Assembly (NCBI GenBank): GCA_021154885.1
Contig: JAJKHS010000116.1
Span: forward strand, 119,551-183,550
Source: Thermoanaerobaculum sp.
Lineage (GTDB): Bacteria; Acidobacteriota; Thermoanaerobaculia; Multivoradales; UBA5704
Reading direction: 5' to 3'
Length of the DNA stretch: 64,000 nucleotides
Both the position numbers and the translations under genes were made by a program. The notes under the pieces are model-generated. The model was not told the DNA's origin and ran no database searches. It saw nothing but the letters and a program-made list of their open reading frames with translations. Positions 1-9,349 of the stretch are shown piece after piece. Each line of letters begins with the position of its first letter. The first letter of the stretch is position 1.

Positions 1-2
1 TG

Positions 3-347
3 GTGAGCAAGGGCTGGGACATCTTGAAATTGATCCTCAAGTGGTCTCTCCTCGAGATCGCCGTCACTTTGGCGGCGGCGGGTGTGCTGGCCTTCCGGTT
101 CCTGGGCCGCATCCAGAGGCTCCTGCCGCCGCGCGGGCAGGTTACCGTGTGGGACTACCCCAGGGCTCTCCTCAAACAGGTGGGAGCGGACGTGCTCAAT
201 CCGGCGGTAAGAGGTCCGGGGATCGTGCTCGCCGTCTGGGGCGTCCTCATCCTCTTCATCTCTTTCAAATACATCCGGTCGATGTGGTTCCGGCTGTCCG
301 ACAAAGACATCCTGCTGAACGGCAGGGATTCCGGCCGGGGGCGATGA
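3..347 (+). CDS. Small membrane protein, possibly 5'-truncated
   Basis: A 114-residue frame opens with GTG at the very edge of the window, so the true start may lie upstream. I do not recognise the family. Two hydrophobic stretches (about residues 15-35 and 72-90) suggest a two-helix inner-membrane protein with a basic C-terminus ending RDSGRGR. The stop overlaps the start of the next gene as ATGA, so the two are probably co-translated at the head of the polyketide operon. The function is unknown; the assignment rests on the open frame and the tight coupling. Confidence 0.5.
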   Translation: MSKGWDILKLILKWSLLEIAVTLAAAGVLAFRFLGRIQRLLPPRGQVTVWDYPRALLKQVGADVLNPAVRGPGIVLAVWGVLILFISFKYIRSMWFRLSDKDILLNGRDSGRGR

Positions 348-943
348 TGCCGTTCTTCGCCATGCCCTACCAGATCCTCTTTCACGACACCATGGCCTAT
401 GGTTCACAGCACCATACCGTCAACATCAAGCTGCAGAACATCGCCCGCGAGACCATCCTCTTCGCCAGCCGGGTCGACGGACGCGCGGTGTGGCAGGAGC
501 AGTTGAAGGACATCGTCATGCTGACGCGGGAGGTCTACAGCCTGAACCTGGCGCCGGTCGACCTGGGCCAGAAGGTGGCGGTGCTGCTGACCTACGAGGA
601 TCCGACGCACAGCACGGTGCGCCTGTGCTTCCGCATCGTGCGCTTCGACGGTCAGCCGGTCGCCTGCGGCTATCAGACGATGATCCTGATGGACCGTGAG
701 ACCCAGGCCCTGGTGGGGCCGCCGCCGATGCTGGCGCAGTACCTCGACGCGGCGCGCGAGAACAGCCTCGTGGAACGGCTGGCGGAGCCGTCCTTCGGCG
801 AGCGGGCGAAGGGCGGGGGGCGGTGGCTCAAGGACATCTTCCCGGCCGAGGTCCGCTCCCTCGGCGCGCACGTGGCCAATGCCGAGCGCGCCCAGGCGAC
901 GCCCAAGATCATCGACGAATCCTTTCGTGAGTTCGACTTCTAG
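344..943 (+). CDS. Hotdog/thioesterase-like protein of the PKS locus
   Basis: This 199-residue protein begins at an ATG overlapping the preceding TGA; a longer upstream reading in this frame is a shadow of the first gene. The N-terminal segment (MPYQILFHDTMAYGSQHH, then a region resembling a long hotdog helix) and alternating strands such as VAVLLTYEDP and LCFRIVRFDG look like an acyl-thioesterase or acyl-ACP-binding hotdog fold, common beside iterative PKS genes. No catalytic residue can be assigned with confidence. It ends 18 bases before the PKS gene and probably acts on its product, for example by release or chain-length control. The fold is inferred from pattern, not alignment. Confidence 0.5.
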   Translation: MMPFFAMPYQILFHDTMAYGSQHHTVNIKLQNIARETILFASRVDGRAVWQEQLKDIVMLTREVYSLNLAPVDLGQKVAVLLTYEDPTHSTVRLCFRIVRFDGQPVACGYQTMILMDRETQALVGPPPMLAQYLDAARENSLVERLAEPSFGERAKGGGRWLKDIFPAEVRSLGAHVANAERAQATPKIIDESFREFDF

Positions 944-961
944 CTTGAGGCAGCCGACGCC

Positions 962-3900
962 ATGAACGAGCCAAGGTCAGCATCAGGTAGAGGCCGCGAG
1001 CTGGTGTTCCTGTTTCCCGGCCAGGGTTCCTACGATGCCGGGGTCCTGCACGAGCTGTACACCCGCTATCCCGAGACCGTGCCCGGTTTCGCCCAGGCCG
1101 ACGCGGCCGCCCGGCGCCTGCTCGGCGAGCCCTTCCTGCCGCTGGTCACCGCGGCCACGCCGGAGCAGCGCCGGGAGCTCGCCGGTGCCGCGCCCGATCT
1201 GCAGCAACTGGGCATCTTCCTCACCGGCGTGGAGATCGCGCGCGTCCTGGAGCGGCGGGGCGTGCGGCCGGACCTCCTCGCCGGTCACAGCTTCGGCGAG
1301 CTGGCCGCGCTCGGCGCGGCGGAGGTCTTCGACCTCGCGACCGGGCTCGAGATCGTCTGCCAGCGGGTGCTGGCCCTGCGCTCGGTGCGGACCGCGGGCG
1401 CCATGGCGGCGCTCGCCTGCGGCCCTGAGCGCGTCGAAGAGCTGCTGCGCAAGCTCGGCGGCGAGGCGATCGAGATCGCGGTGCTGAACCATCCCCGGCA
1501 GACGGTGGTCTCCGGCCCGCGCCAGGATCTCGAGGCCTTCGCCACCCTGGCGGCGGCGCACGGCGTCACGCTCACTTTCCTCAAGAGCCCCTATCCCTTC
1601 CACTCCTCGCATCTCGCCCCGGCGGTCGAGCGCTTTGCCGCCAGCCTCCGGGCCTGCAAATTCGCGCCGGCCCGGGTGCCGGTCCACCTGGCGATGGAGG
1701 GGCGGCTCTGGTCCCCGGAGCTCGACCTGCCGGCGCTCCTGGCCTCGCAGCTCACCCGCCGCCTCGACTTCGCGGGCGTCGTGCGCAGCCTGTATGCGTC
1801 GGGCTACCGCCGCTTCGTGGAGATGGGGTCCTCGGACGTGGTGAGCAAAGTGGTGCTCAAGAACCTCGCCGCCGCGGACCCCGAGGTCTCGGCGCTGCCG
1901 GTGGTACAGCCCGGGGAGGAGCTGCGGCAGGGGCTGGCCCGGCTGGCGCCGGTGCCCGCGTCGTCCGGATCGTCCGGGCTGCACGGCGAGCTGGCGCAGC
2001 TCCTGCGCGAGGCGGCCGAGCGCCTGGCGCGCGCCGAGCAGTTGCTGCAACGACTGGCCGCCCCCGAGCTGGCCGCCCCCGAGCCGCGTCCTGAGCCGGC
2101 AGAGCCAGTCGAGCCGCTCGCCGAGCTGCCGCCCGAGCCCTGCCCGCAGCTTCCCATCGCCATCGTGGCCATGGGGTGCGTGCTGCCCGGCGCCGCCGAC
2201 GCCGGCGAGTTCTGGCGGCACGTGCTGGAAGGAGTCAGCGGCATCGTCGACCTGGCGGCGCTCGATCCCGATCTCGGCCGCGACTTCGTGGCCGGCCGCG
2301 GCGACGGCCAGCCCGAGATCGTGCCCGACAAGACGTACACGCTGTTGAGCGGCGCCATCCGGCACGTCGCCTACGATGCCCGGCGTCTGGCGGGCGCTTA
2401 CGACGCCGAGGCTTTCGCCGCCCTCACCCGCGGCCAGCAGCTCCTCGCCAGCGCCCTCGGCCAGGCTCTCGCCGCCCTGCCGGGTGGCGCCGGGGCGGCC
2501 GCGGCCGGCCGGCGGCAGTGCATCCTCGGCGCCACGGCCGACGGCTCCAGCGAGTACGACGAGGCCCTGTTCCTGGACAGCGTGCGCCACGTCGCCGCGC
2601 AGCTCGACCTGCCGGAGGAGCGGCGGCGGGCGCTCGCGGCCCGGCTCGAACGGCTCCCGGGCCTCGGCTCCGGCGACAGCGAAGCCCTGCGCCAGCACGA
2701 GCTCTACCGCGCCGTCGCCGGACGGCTGCTGGGCGACGGGGTGCGGACCTACGTCGTCGACGCCGCGTGCTCGTCCTCTCTCTACGCGCTCGACCTCGGC
2801 CTCAAGGCGCTGCGCGACGGCGAGTCGGAGCTGGTGGTGGCGGGCGGCGTGTTCGCGCCCGGGCCGGCCAACAACGCCCTCTTCGCCCAGTTCCGCGGCC
2901 TGACTCCCCACGCCAGCCGGCCGCTCGACGCGGCGGCGGACGGGGTGGTCTTCGGCGACGGCGCCGCCGTGGTGGTGCTCAAGCGCCTGCCCGACGCCCT
3001 GGCGGCCGGCGATACCGTGCTCGGCGTGATCCGCGGCATGGGCCTGTCGAGCGACGGCAAGAGCCCGGCGGTGAACGTGCCGCAGTCGGCGGGCCAGAGC
3101 CTGGCGATCCGCCGCGCCTATGCCGCGAGCGGCATCCCGCTCGACAGCATCCAGTTGATCGAAGCGCACGCCACGGCGACACCGGTGGGCGACGCGGTGG
3201 AGGTCAAGGCGCTGGCCGAGGTGTTCGCCGCGCGTCCGGCCGGCCTGCCGCGCATCCAGCTCGGCAGCGTCAAGGCGCTGGTCGGCCACACCGGCTGGGT
3301 GTCGGGGGTCGCCTCGCTGATCAAGATCCTGCAGGCGTTCGCCCAGCGCACGATCCCGCCGCAGCACAACTTCACGGCTCCCGCTCCCGGCCTCGAGCTG
3401 GCGGCGACGCCGTTCGAGATCTCGCGCCAGGCGCAGCCCTGGCCCGCCAACGTGGCGCCCTTTCCACGGCGCGCCGGCATCAACGGCTTCGGCTTCGGCG
3501 GCACCAATGCCCACCTGGTGGTCGAGGCTTTCGACGAGCCCTATCACCGCCGGCTCTGCCGCGCGATCACCCCGCTGCCAACGGCGCCGCCCCCGCCCCT
3601 GTCACCGCCGGAGCTGGCGGTGGTCGGCGTCGCGAGCCTGTTCCCCGCCGCCGGCCGGCTGGCGGGCGACGCGCCCGCCGGCGTCGCGCAGTTCCGGCGC
3701 GCCGACCTGCGCCTGCCGGCCGGCAAGCGCCTGCTCCCCGACGTGACCGACCACATGGACTCCAGCCAGTTCCTCACCGCCCTGGCGGCGGAGCAGATCC
3801 TCTCCCGTCTGCCGGAGGGGTGGCGGGAGCTGCGCGAGGCGACGGGCGTGGTCGTCGGTCTCGAGGGCAAGACGGAGCGCGGCGTGCGCGCCAACGAGCG

Positions 3901-6900
3901 CATCTTCCTCGACCGTCTGCGCCGCCTCGCGCGGTCGGAGGGACCGGCGCTGGCGGCGCTCACGGAGCGGCTGGCGCAGCGCAATCCGCCGTCCGGCCCC
4001 TACACCCTCTCGGGCCTCATGCCGAACGTGGCGGCGAGCCGGGTGTCGAGCCTCTTCGACCTCAAGGGGCCGAACCTGGTGATCGACCGCGGCGAAGGCT
4101 CGCTCTTCCAGGCCCTCGCGGTGGCGGCCGGGCTGCTCGCCCACGGCGACTGCCGGCTGGTGCTCGCCGGCGGCCTCAACGCCGCCGCCCGCGATACCGC
4201 CGATGCCGCCGATATTGCCGATGCCGAGGGCGCCCTGATGCTCGCCCTGGCCTCGCCCGAGACCGCCCGCGCGCTCGCCCTGCCGGTGCTGGCCACGCTG
4301 CGGCTGGCCGCGCCGGACCCGGCGAAGGACGCGGCGGGGGAGCGGGCGGCCGCAGCCAACGGCCACCGGTGGCGTGGTGCCGCGGGAGCCGTCGAGATCC
4401 TGGCGGCGCTGCGGCAGGTGAGCGAGGAGGGGGTCGCGGCGAGCGTCGGCGAGCCCGCCCTGGGCGCGGCGAGCCGGCGCCTGGTCTTCGCGCCCGTCGC
4501 CGGCACCGCAGCCAGCGCGAAAGTCGCCGCCGCACCGGAGCCGCCGGCGACCCACGCCTACGTCCAGGGGACTCCCATCGAGACCTACACCCCGGTCCTG
4601 ATCGCGGCGCCGGCCACCGCGCCGGCGGCGTCGCTCGCCGGCCGCAAGCTGCTGGTGCTCACCGATCAGCCGGCGCTATGGGCAGGAGCCGCGGGCGCCC
4701 TGGCGGGGACGGCGCACACGCTGGTCTGTCCGGCCGACGTCGCGGTGCCGGGCGCCGTGGCGATCGATCTCAGCTCGGAAGAGCGGCTTGCGGCCACCGC
4801 CGCCGCCCTCGACGGGCTCGACTTCGACACCATCGTCGCCGTCAAGAGCCTCGCGCCCTGCGACCCGCGATCGCTGCTGCTGGGACGGCTGGAGGACGAG
4901 ACGCGCCTGCTCGACCTGCTGTTCGCGGTCTGCCGGCAGGCTTACGCCAGGCTCGGCCAGGGCGGCGCGGCGGTCTACACCCTCTGCCTCGACGCCTTCG
5001 CGGAGGACAGGCCCCACCCGTACACCGGTCTGCTCGGCGGCTTCGTCAAGGCGCTGTCGCGCGAGGTGCCGGCGGCGGTGGTCAAGAGCCTGCACACCGA
5101 CGTCGCGGAGCCGCGGCGGGCCTTCCAGCAGCTCGCGCTGGAGATGGGGCAGCCGCTGGCGGCCGGCGAGGTGTGCTGGCGCGGCGACCGCCGCGAGGTC
5201 TTCGCCCTGGCGCCGCTCGTCGAGCTGGCCGCCGACTCCCGCCCCTGCCTCGGCGCCGGCTCGGTGGTGCTCGCCACCGCCGGCGGCCGCGGGGTGACCG
5301 CGGTGATGGCGGAGGAGCTGCTGTGCCGCTTCGGCTGCACCGTGGTCGCGGTCGGCCGCACCGATCCCGACGCCCTGCCGGCCGACCTCGCCGCCATGAC
5401 CGAGACCGAGCTGACCGCCTTCGAGGGGAGCTTCTACCGCCAGGAGCTGGCCCGCGATCCGGCCCGGAAGATGCCCGAGCTGAAGCGCCGCTTCGCCGGC
5501 TACCAGGCCGTCCACGAGCTGCGGGGCGCCATCGGCCGCCTGGAACGGCTCCCGGGCCGCTTCGTCTACCGCCGGCTCGACCTGCACGACGAGGCGGCGG
5601 TGGCGGACCTCGTCGCCGAGGTCTACGCCCGCTTCGGGCGTCTCGACCTGGTGGTCCACGGCGCCGGCATCCAGATCTCCAAGATGCTGCCCAAGAAGTC
5701 GCTCTCCGACTTCCGCCGCATCGTCGGCACCAAGCTGGGCGGCCTGGGGGCGATCTACCGCGCCTGCCGCCGGCACGCCGCGGGCTCGCCGGTCCATTTC
5801 CACCTGCTGAGCTCGGCGTTCAGCGTCCTCGGCAACGACGGCCAGCCCGACTACGGCGCCGCCAACGAGGCGATGAACCGCCTCGCCGCCGCCCTCGACG
5901 GGCGCGAGGCCGGCGCCCTCTGGTCGTCGCTGGCGTGGCTGGGATGGGCGGGCATCGGCATGACCCGCGGCTCGGAGTTCGCCGCCCTGGCCGCGAGCCG
6001 CCGCCTGCGCGGCGTCACCCACGACGAGGGGCGCGAGATCTTCGGCCGCCTGATGGCCGGCCGGCCCACGGCGCCGGTCAACGTGCTGCTCGCCCAAGGG
6101 GAGCGGGAGCTGTATCGGCCCGTCCTGACCACGGCGTTCCAGCCGTCGTCGCCAGCTCGGCCATTGCAGCCAGCGCGGCCCGCCGCGTCCTCGCTGGTGG
6201 TGCCGCTCGCGATCGACCTCGACTTCGCGCCCTACCTGCGCGACCACCTGGTCCAGGGCGTGCCGACCCTGCCCGGCGCCTTCCTCCTCGGCATCGCCGC
6301 CGATGCCGCCCATCGCCTGCGGCCGCAGTTGCGGATCGTGGCGTTCGAGAACACCAGCTTCCGCCGCTTCGTGCGGGTCTACGAGGGCCGTTCGACCCAG
6401 ATCCGGCTCGACACCCGGATCGTCGAAGAGGGGGACGCCGAAACCGTGGTCCGCGTGCAGGTGCTGTCGGACTTCGTCCACAAGAGCGGCGCCGTGCTGC
6501 AGAAGGACGTCGTACAGACGGAGATCTTCATCCGCATGGCCGAAAACCCGCCCAGCTCGCCGAGTTCGCCCTCCCGAGGCGCGGCCGGGGAGCTCGGCGA
6601 CGGCGGCCTCCAGCTTCCCGATCCCTACCTCCTGGAGGGCTCGCCGGTGCGCCTCAACGGGCGCTTCAAGAGCCTGCGCGGTCTGCGGGTGGTCGACGGC
6701 CGGCGTCTGGCCCACTATCAACTGGGCAGCTCGTCCTATCCCGAGTCGCCCCTGCTGCACATGCTGCCCAACGTCATCCTGGTGGACGCCTTCTGGCGCT
6801 TCGGCACCATCATGGCGACCGGCGAGCGCTCGCTGTCGGTCTACGTGCCGGAGCGCTGCGAGCGGATGGGTGTCTACTTCGACTACACCGACTTCGCGCT

Positions 6901-7066
6901 CGACTGGCTGCACGAGCCGCTGGTGTTCACCGGCGCCAATCCGCAGCCGCAGGGGGATCAGCTCCTCGTCGGGCCGATCGAGGCGCGCGACCGCGAAGGC
7001 CGCCTGCGGCTGACCGTCGAAGGCGGAGTCTGCCGCAAGTTCGGGGAGATTCACGATGCTTTCTGA
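962..7066 (+). CDS. Iterative type I polyketide synthase, AT-KS-CLF-KR-DH
   Basis: This 2034-residue synthase has domains readable from motifs. AT comes first (FPGQGS near 18-23; GHSFGE near 108-113). A full KS at about 397-830 has active-site VDAACSSS (Cys about 603), HATATPVGD and GHTGWVSG. A second KS-like domain at about 885-1170 has Glu where the active Cys would be (DRGEGSLF), so it looks like a chain-length-factor domain. KR spans about 1430-1720 (GGRG near the start; SSAFSVLGN then Tyr and Asn in PDYGAANEA). A C-terminal double-hotdog DH has HLVQGVPTLPG near 1761. No ACP lies inside; carriers are on the next-but-one gene. The order resembles PUFA/secondary-lipid and enediyne-type iterative synthases but matches neither. 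It overlaps the PPTase gene by 11 bases. Confidence 0.93.
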   Translation: MNEPRSASGRGRELVFLFPGQGSYDAGVLHELYTRYPETVPGFAQADAAARRLLGEPFLPLVTAATPEQRRELAGAAPDLQQLGIFLTGVEIARVLERRGVRPDLLAGHSFGELAALGAAEVFDLATGLEIVCQRVLALRSVRTAGAMAALACGPERVEELLRKLGGEAIEIAVLNHPRQTVVSGPRQDLEAFATLAAAHGVTLTFLKSPYPFHSSHLAPAVERFAASLRACKFAPARVPVHLAMEGRLWSPELDLPALLASQLTRRLDFAGVVRSLYASGYRRFVEMGSSDVVSKVVLKNLAAADPEVSALPVVQPGEELRQGLARLAPVPASSGSSGLHGELAQLLREAAERLARAEQLLQRLAAPELAAPEPRPEPAEPVEPLAELPPEPCPQLPIAIVAMGCVLPGAADAGEFWRHVLEGVSGIVDLAALDPDLGRDFVAGRGDGQPEIVPDKTYTLLSGAIRHVAYDARRLAGAYDAEAFAALTRGQQLLASALGQALAALPGGAGAAAAGRRQCILGATADGSSEYDEALFLDSVRHVAAQLDLPEERRRALAARLERLPGLGSGDSEALRQHELYRAVAGRLLGDGVRTYVVDAACSSSLYALDLGLKALRDGESELVVAGGVFAPGPANNALFAQFRGLTPHASRPLDAAADGVVFGDGAAVVVLKRLPDALAAGDTVLGVIRGMGLSSDGKSPAVNVPQSAGQSLAIRRAYAASGIPLDSIQLIEAHATATPVGDAVEVKALAEVFAARPAGLPRIQLGSVKALVGHTGWVSGVASLIKILQAFAQRTIPPQHNFTAPAPGLELAATPFEISRQAQPWPANVAPFPRRAGINGFGFGGTNAHLVVEAFDEPYHRRLCRAITPLPTAPPPPLSPPELAVVGVASLFPAAGRLAGDAPAGVAQFRRADLRLPAGKRLLPDVTDHMDSSQFLTALAAEQILSRLPEGWRELREATGVVVGLEGKTERGVRANERIFLDRLRRLARSEGPALAALTERLAQRNPPSGPYTLSGLMPNVAASRVSSLFDLKGPNLVIDRGEGSLFQALAVAAGLLAHGDCRLVLAGGLNAAARDTADAADIADAEGALMLALASPETARALALPVLATLRLAAPDPAKDAAGERAAAANGHRWRGAAGAVEILAALRQVSEEGVAASVGEPALGAASRRLVFAPVAGTAASAKVAAAPEPPATHAYVQGTPIETYTPVLIAAPATAPAASLAGRKLLVLTDQPALWAGAAGALAGTAHTLVCPADVAVPGAVAIDLSSEERLAATAAALDGLDFDTIVAVKSLAPCDPRSLLLGRLEDETRLLDLLFAVCRQAYARLGQGGAAVYTLCLDAFAEDRPHPYTGLLGGFVKALSREVPAAVVKSLHTDVAEPRRAFQQLALEMGQPLAAGEVCWRGDRREVFALAPLVELAADSRPCLGAGSVVLATAGGRGVTAVMAEELLCRFGCTVVAVGRTDPDALPADLAAMTETELTAFEGSFYRQELARDPARKMPELKRRFAGYQAVHELRGAIGRLERLPGRFVYRRLDLHDEAAVADLVAEVYARFGRLDLVVHGAGIQISKMLPKKSLSDFRRIVGTKLGGLGAIYRACRRHAAGSPVHFHLLSSAFSVLGNDGQPDYGAANEAMNRLAAALDGREAGALWSSLAWLGWAGIGMTRGSEFAALAASRRLRGVTHDEGREIFGRLMAGRPTAPVNVLLAQGERELYRPVLTTAFQPSSPARPLQPARPAASSLVVPLAIDLDFAPYLRDHLVQGVPTLPGAFLLGIAADAAHRLRPQLRIVAFENTSFRRFVRVYEGRSTQIRLDTRIVEEGDAETVVRVQVLSDFVHKSGAVLQKDVVQTEIFIRMAENPPSSPSSPSRGAAGELGDGGLQLPDPYLLEGSPVRLNGRFKSLRGLRVVDGRRLAHYQLGSSSYPESPLLHMLPNVILVDAFWRFGTIMATGERSLSVYVPERCERMGVYFDYTDFALDWLHEPLVFTGANPQPQGDQLLVGPIEARDREGRLRLTVEGGVCRKFGEIHDAF

Positions 7067-7844
7067 GCCCCAGGCCCCGGCGAATACCGGCTGCGCTCTG
7101 GCGCTCCTGGCGGCCACTGCGGTGGAAGAGCCGAGCCATGGCGACCGCCTGTCGAGCCGCGAGGCGGCCCACCTCTCGGGGCTGGGGCATCCCCGCGTGC
7201 GCCGGCGCTGGCTGGCCGGCCGGCTGGCGGCCAAGACCCTGCTGCTGAGCGGCAGGACGGGAATCGATGTTCTAGACGGCGAGAGCGTGCGCGCATATCC
7301 CGCGGCGAGCTACCGCGAGATCGAGCTGCTGCCGGTTGCGAGCGGTCCGCCGCGGCCGACCTGGCGCGGCCATGAGCTGCCGGCGCGGGTCTCGATCTCC
7401 CACGGCGGCGGCCTCTCCTGTGCCGCCCTGGCGGCCGCGGGCGCCGCGACGGGCATCGACCTGGAGACCGTCGCGCCCCGCGTCGAGGCCTTCTACCGCG
7501 GCAACTTCACGCCCGGCGAGAGGCGCTGGGCCGAGAATGGCGCCCGCTCGACCGCCCTTTCCCGCGATTGGCTCTATACTTTCCTCTGGACCCTCAAGGA
7601 AGCGGCGTTCAAATCGGGCGCCACCGCCGTACAGAGCGTGTGGGGGTTTGCGGGACTGGAGATCCGGTTGCCCGCCGACCTTGCCGAGCGCCTCGAGGCC
7701 AGCCGCCGGCCGGCCCTGGGGGAGCGCTTCGCCACCTTCGAAACCCTGGTCTGCGCAGCCCAGCGCCGGACGCTGGCGCGCATCGAGACGACGTCCACCC
7801 CCGACGTCGTCCTCAGTCTGTTCACAGCCGGAGCAAGCCGATGA
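7056..7844 (+). CDS. Sfp-type 4'-phosphopantetheinyl transferase
   Basis: A 262-residue Sfp-family enzyme that would load the phosphopantetheine arm onto the tandem ACPs of the next gene. The metal-binding motif GIDLE (in ATGIDLETVA) and the catalytic helix motif WTLKEAAFK are both visible, with the expected RVSISHGGG segment upstream. It starts inside the end of the PKS gene and ends with an ATGA overlap onto the ACP gene. That coupling places the activating enzyme directly between synthase and carrier and argues for one transcript. Confidence 0.93.
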   Translation: MLSEPQAPANTGCALALLAATAVEEPSHGDRLSSREAAHLSGLGHPRVRRRWLAGRLAAKTLLLSGRTGIDVLDGESVRAYPAASYREIELLPVASGPPRPTWRGHELPARVSISHGGGLSCAALAAAGAATGIDLETVAPRVEAFYRGNFTPGERRWAENGARSTALSRDWLYTFLWTLKEAAFKSGATAVQSVWGFAGLEIRLPADLAERLEASRRPALGERFATFETLVCAAQRRTLARIETTSTPDVVLSLFTAGASR

Positions 7845-9334
7845 ACACTGGCACAGAAGCATTGAATCGTGACGAGATGACGAGCGGTGTGCAGCGCGTG
7901 TTTGCGCAGGTCACCCGCTATCCCCTGGAGATCCTCGATCCCCAGGCTTCCCTGGAGGAAGACCTGGGGGTCGACTCCGTGAAGCTGGGCGAGGTGTTCG
8001 CGGTGCTGCGCGAGCAGTACGAGCTGCCGGCCACGATCGGCATCCCGCCGGAGCAACTGCGGACGATCGGCGGCATCGCCACCGCGCTGGCGCAGCACCT
8101 CGGAAATGGCAACGGCCACGGCGGCAACGGTCATGGCGGCAACGGCCATGGCGGCAACGGCGACGGCGGTCACGGCGATGGCGGCCACGCGCCGGCGCCC
8201 GCTGTCGGCGCCGCGCCGAAGGGCAGTGGGAAACACGGCAACGGCTCGCTGGAGCCCGCCGCTTTCGAGGCGGGAGTGCGCGCGGTGTTCGCCGAGGTCA
8301 CCCGCTATCCGCCCGAGATCCTGGATCCCGGCGCCTCCCTCGAAGAGGACCTGGGGGTCGATTCCGTCAAGCTCGGCGAAGTGTTCGCGGTGCTGCGCGA
8401 GAAATACGATCTGCCGGCGACGATCGGCATCCCGCCGGAGGACCTGAAGACGATCGGCACCATCGCCACGGCGCTGCGCCGCTACCTGTCGGCCACGGTG
8501 GAGCCGGCACCGGCGCCGGCGGCGCCACCGCCGGGCGTCGCCGCACAGTCGTTCGCCGCCCTCACGCCGCAGCTCAAGCCGTTCGCCGGCAAGATCGTCC
8601 TGGTCACCGGCTCGGGCCGCGGCCTGGGCAAGGACATCGCGGTCTACCTGGCGGAGCTCGGCGCCACCGTGGTCGTCAACTCCTTCCACTCCCGCCAGCA
8701 GGGGATCGCCACCGCCGAGGAGATCACGGCGGCCGGCGGCGAGGCTGTCCACCTGTGGGGCTCGGTCGCCAACGTCGACCATGTCGAGGCGCTCTTCCGC
8801 GAGGTCGAGTCCCGCTTCGGCGGCCTCGACTTCTTCATCAGCAGCGCCTCGAACGGCATGCTGGCGCGGCTGGAGGACATCACCCCCGAGCACTGGGAGA
8901 AGGCCTTCCGCACCAATGTCGTGGGCCTGCACCAGAGCGCCCTGCGCGCCGCCCGGCTGATGCGCCGGCGGGGGGGCGGCAAGATCATCACCATGTCCTC
9001 GCCGGCGGCGCACGGCTATGTCGACTACTTCGGCTGCATGGGCGCGGTGAAGGCCGCCGTCGAGTCGTTGACCCGCAGCCTCGCCATCGAGCTGGCGCGC
9101 GACAACATCCAGGTCAACTGCGTGTCGCCCGGCCCGGTCTACGGCGATCTGCTCGACAAGTGGCCGGAAAGCCAGCGCCTCGTCGCCCAGTGGGAGGCCA
9201 ACACCGCCTACGGCCGGCTGTGCGAGGCTCGCGACGTCTCCCACTTCGTGGCCTACCTGTTGAGCGAGCCCGTCAAGCTGTTCACCGGCAGCGTGCTGGT
9301 GATGGACGGCGGGATCTCCTCGCAGGGCTGGTAA
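7841..9334 (+). CDS. Tandem ACP - short-chain reductase fusion
   Basis: A 497-residue fusion. Two near-identical acyl carrier domains (about 10-85 and 145-225) each carry EEDLGVDSVKLGEVFAVLRE, with Ser of DSVKL as the phosphopantetheine site. They are joined by a Gly/Asn/His-rich linker. A C-terminal SDR (about 250-497) has the Rossmann motif GSGRGLG and ends VLVMDGGISSQGW. The SDR resembles FabL/FabI-type enoyl reductases, but at the usual catalytic Tyr site the sequence reads DYFGCMGAVK, with Phe one place after a Tyr, so activity should be tested rather than assumed. Placed after the PKS, it supplies the missing carriers and perhaps an enoyl- or ketoreduction. It starts on the ATGA of the PPTase gene. 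Confidence 0.9.
   Translation: MNTGTEALNRDEMTSGVQRVFAQVTRYPLEILDPQASLEEDLGVDSVKLGEVFAVLREQYELPATIGIPPEQLRTIGGIATALAQHLGNGNGHGGNGHGGNGHGGNGDGGHGDGGHAPAPAVGAAPKGSGKHGNGSLEPAAFEAGVRAVFAEVTRYPPEILDPGASLEEDLGVDSVKLGEVFAVLREKYDLPATIGIPPEDLKTIGTIATALRRYLSATVEPAPAPAAPPPGVAAQSFAALTPQLKPFAGKIVLVTGSGRGLGKDIAVYLAELGATVVVNSFHSRQQGIATAEEITAAGGEAVHLWGSVANVDHVEALFREVESRFGGLDFFISSASNGMLARLEDITPEHWEKAFRTNVVGLHQSALRAARLMRRRGGGKIITMSSPAAHGYVDYFGCMGAVKAAVESLTRSLAIELARDNIQVNCVSPGPVYGDLLDKWPESQRLVAQWEANTAYGRLCEARDVSHFVAYLLSEPVKLFTGSVLVMDGGISSQGW
8107..8188 (+). repeat. In-gene tandem repeat encoding the Gly/Asn/His linker
   Basis: About seven short imperfect units of the type GGCAACGGCCAC encode a low-complexity G-N-G-H-G-G linker between the two ACP domains. 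It is probably a flexible spacer; the histidine content could also bind metal, though nothing else supports that. Confidence 0.8.
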
Positions 9335-9349
9335 GAGCGCGGAGACGAG

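Noticed and set aside
983..3547. 854-codon open frame antisense to the PKS (and the 1690-codon frame 2176-7248 on +)
   Set aside because: High-GC shadow frames: Arg/Gly/Pro-rich, no family motifs, while the opposing PKS frame shows clear catalytic motifs.
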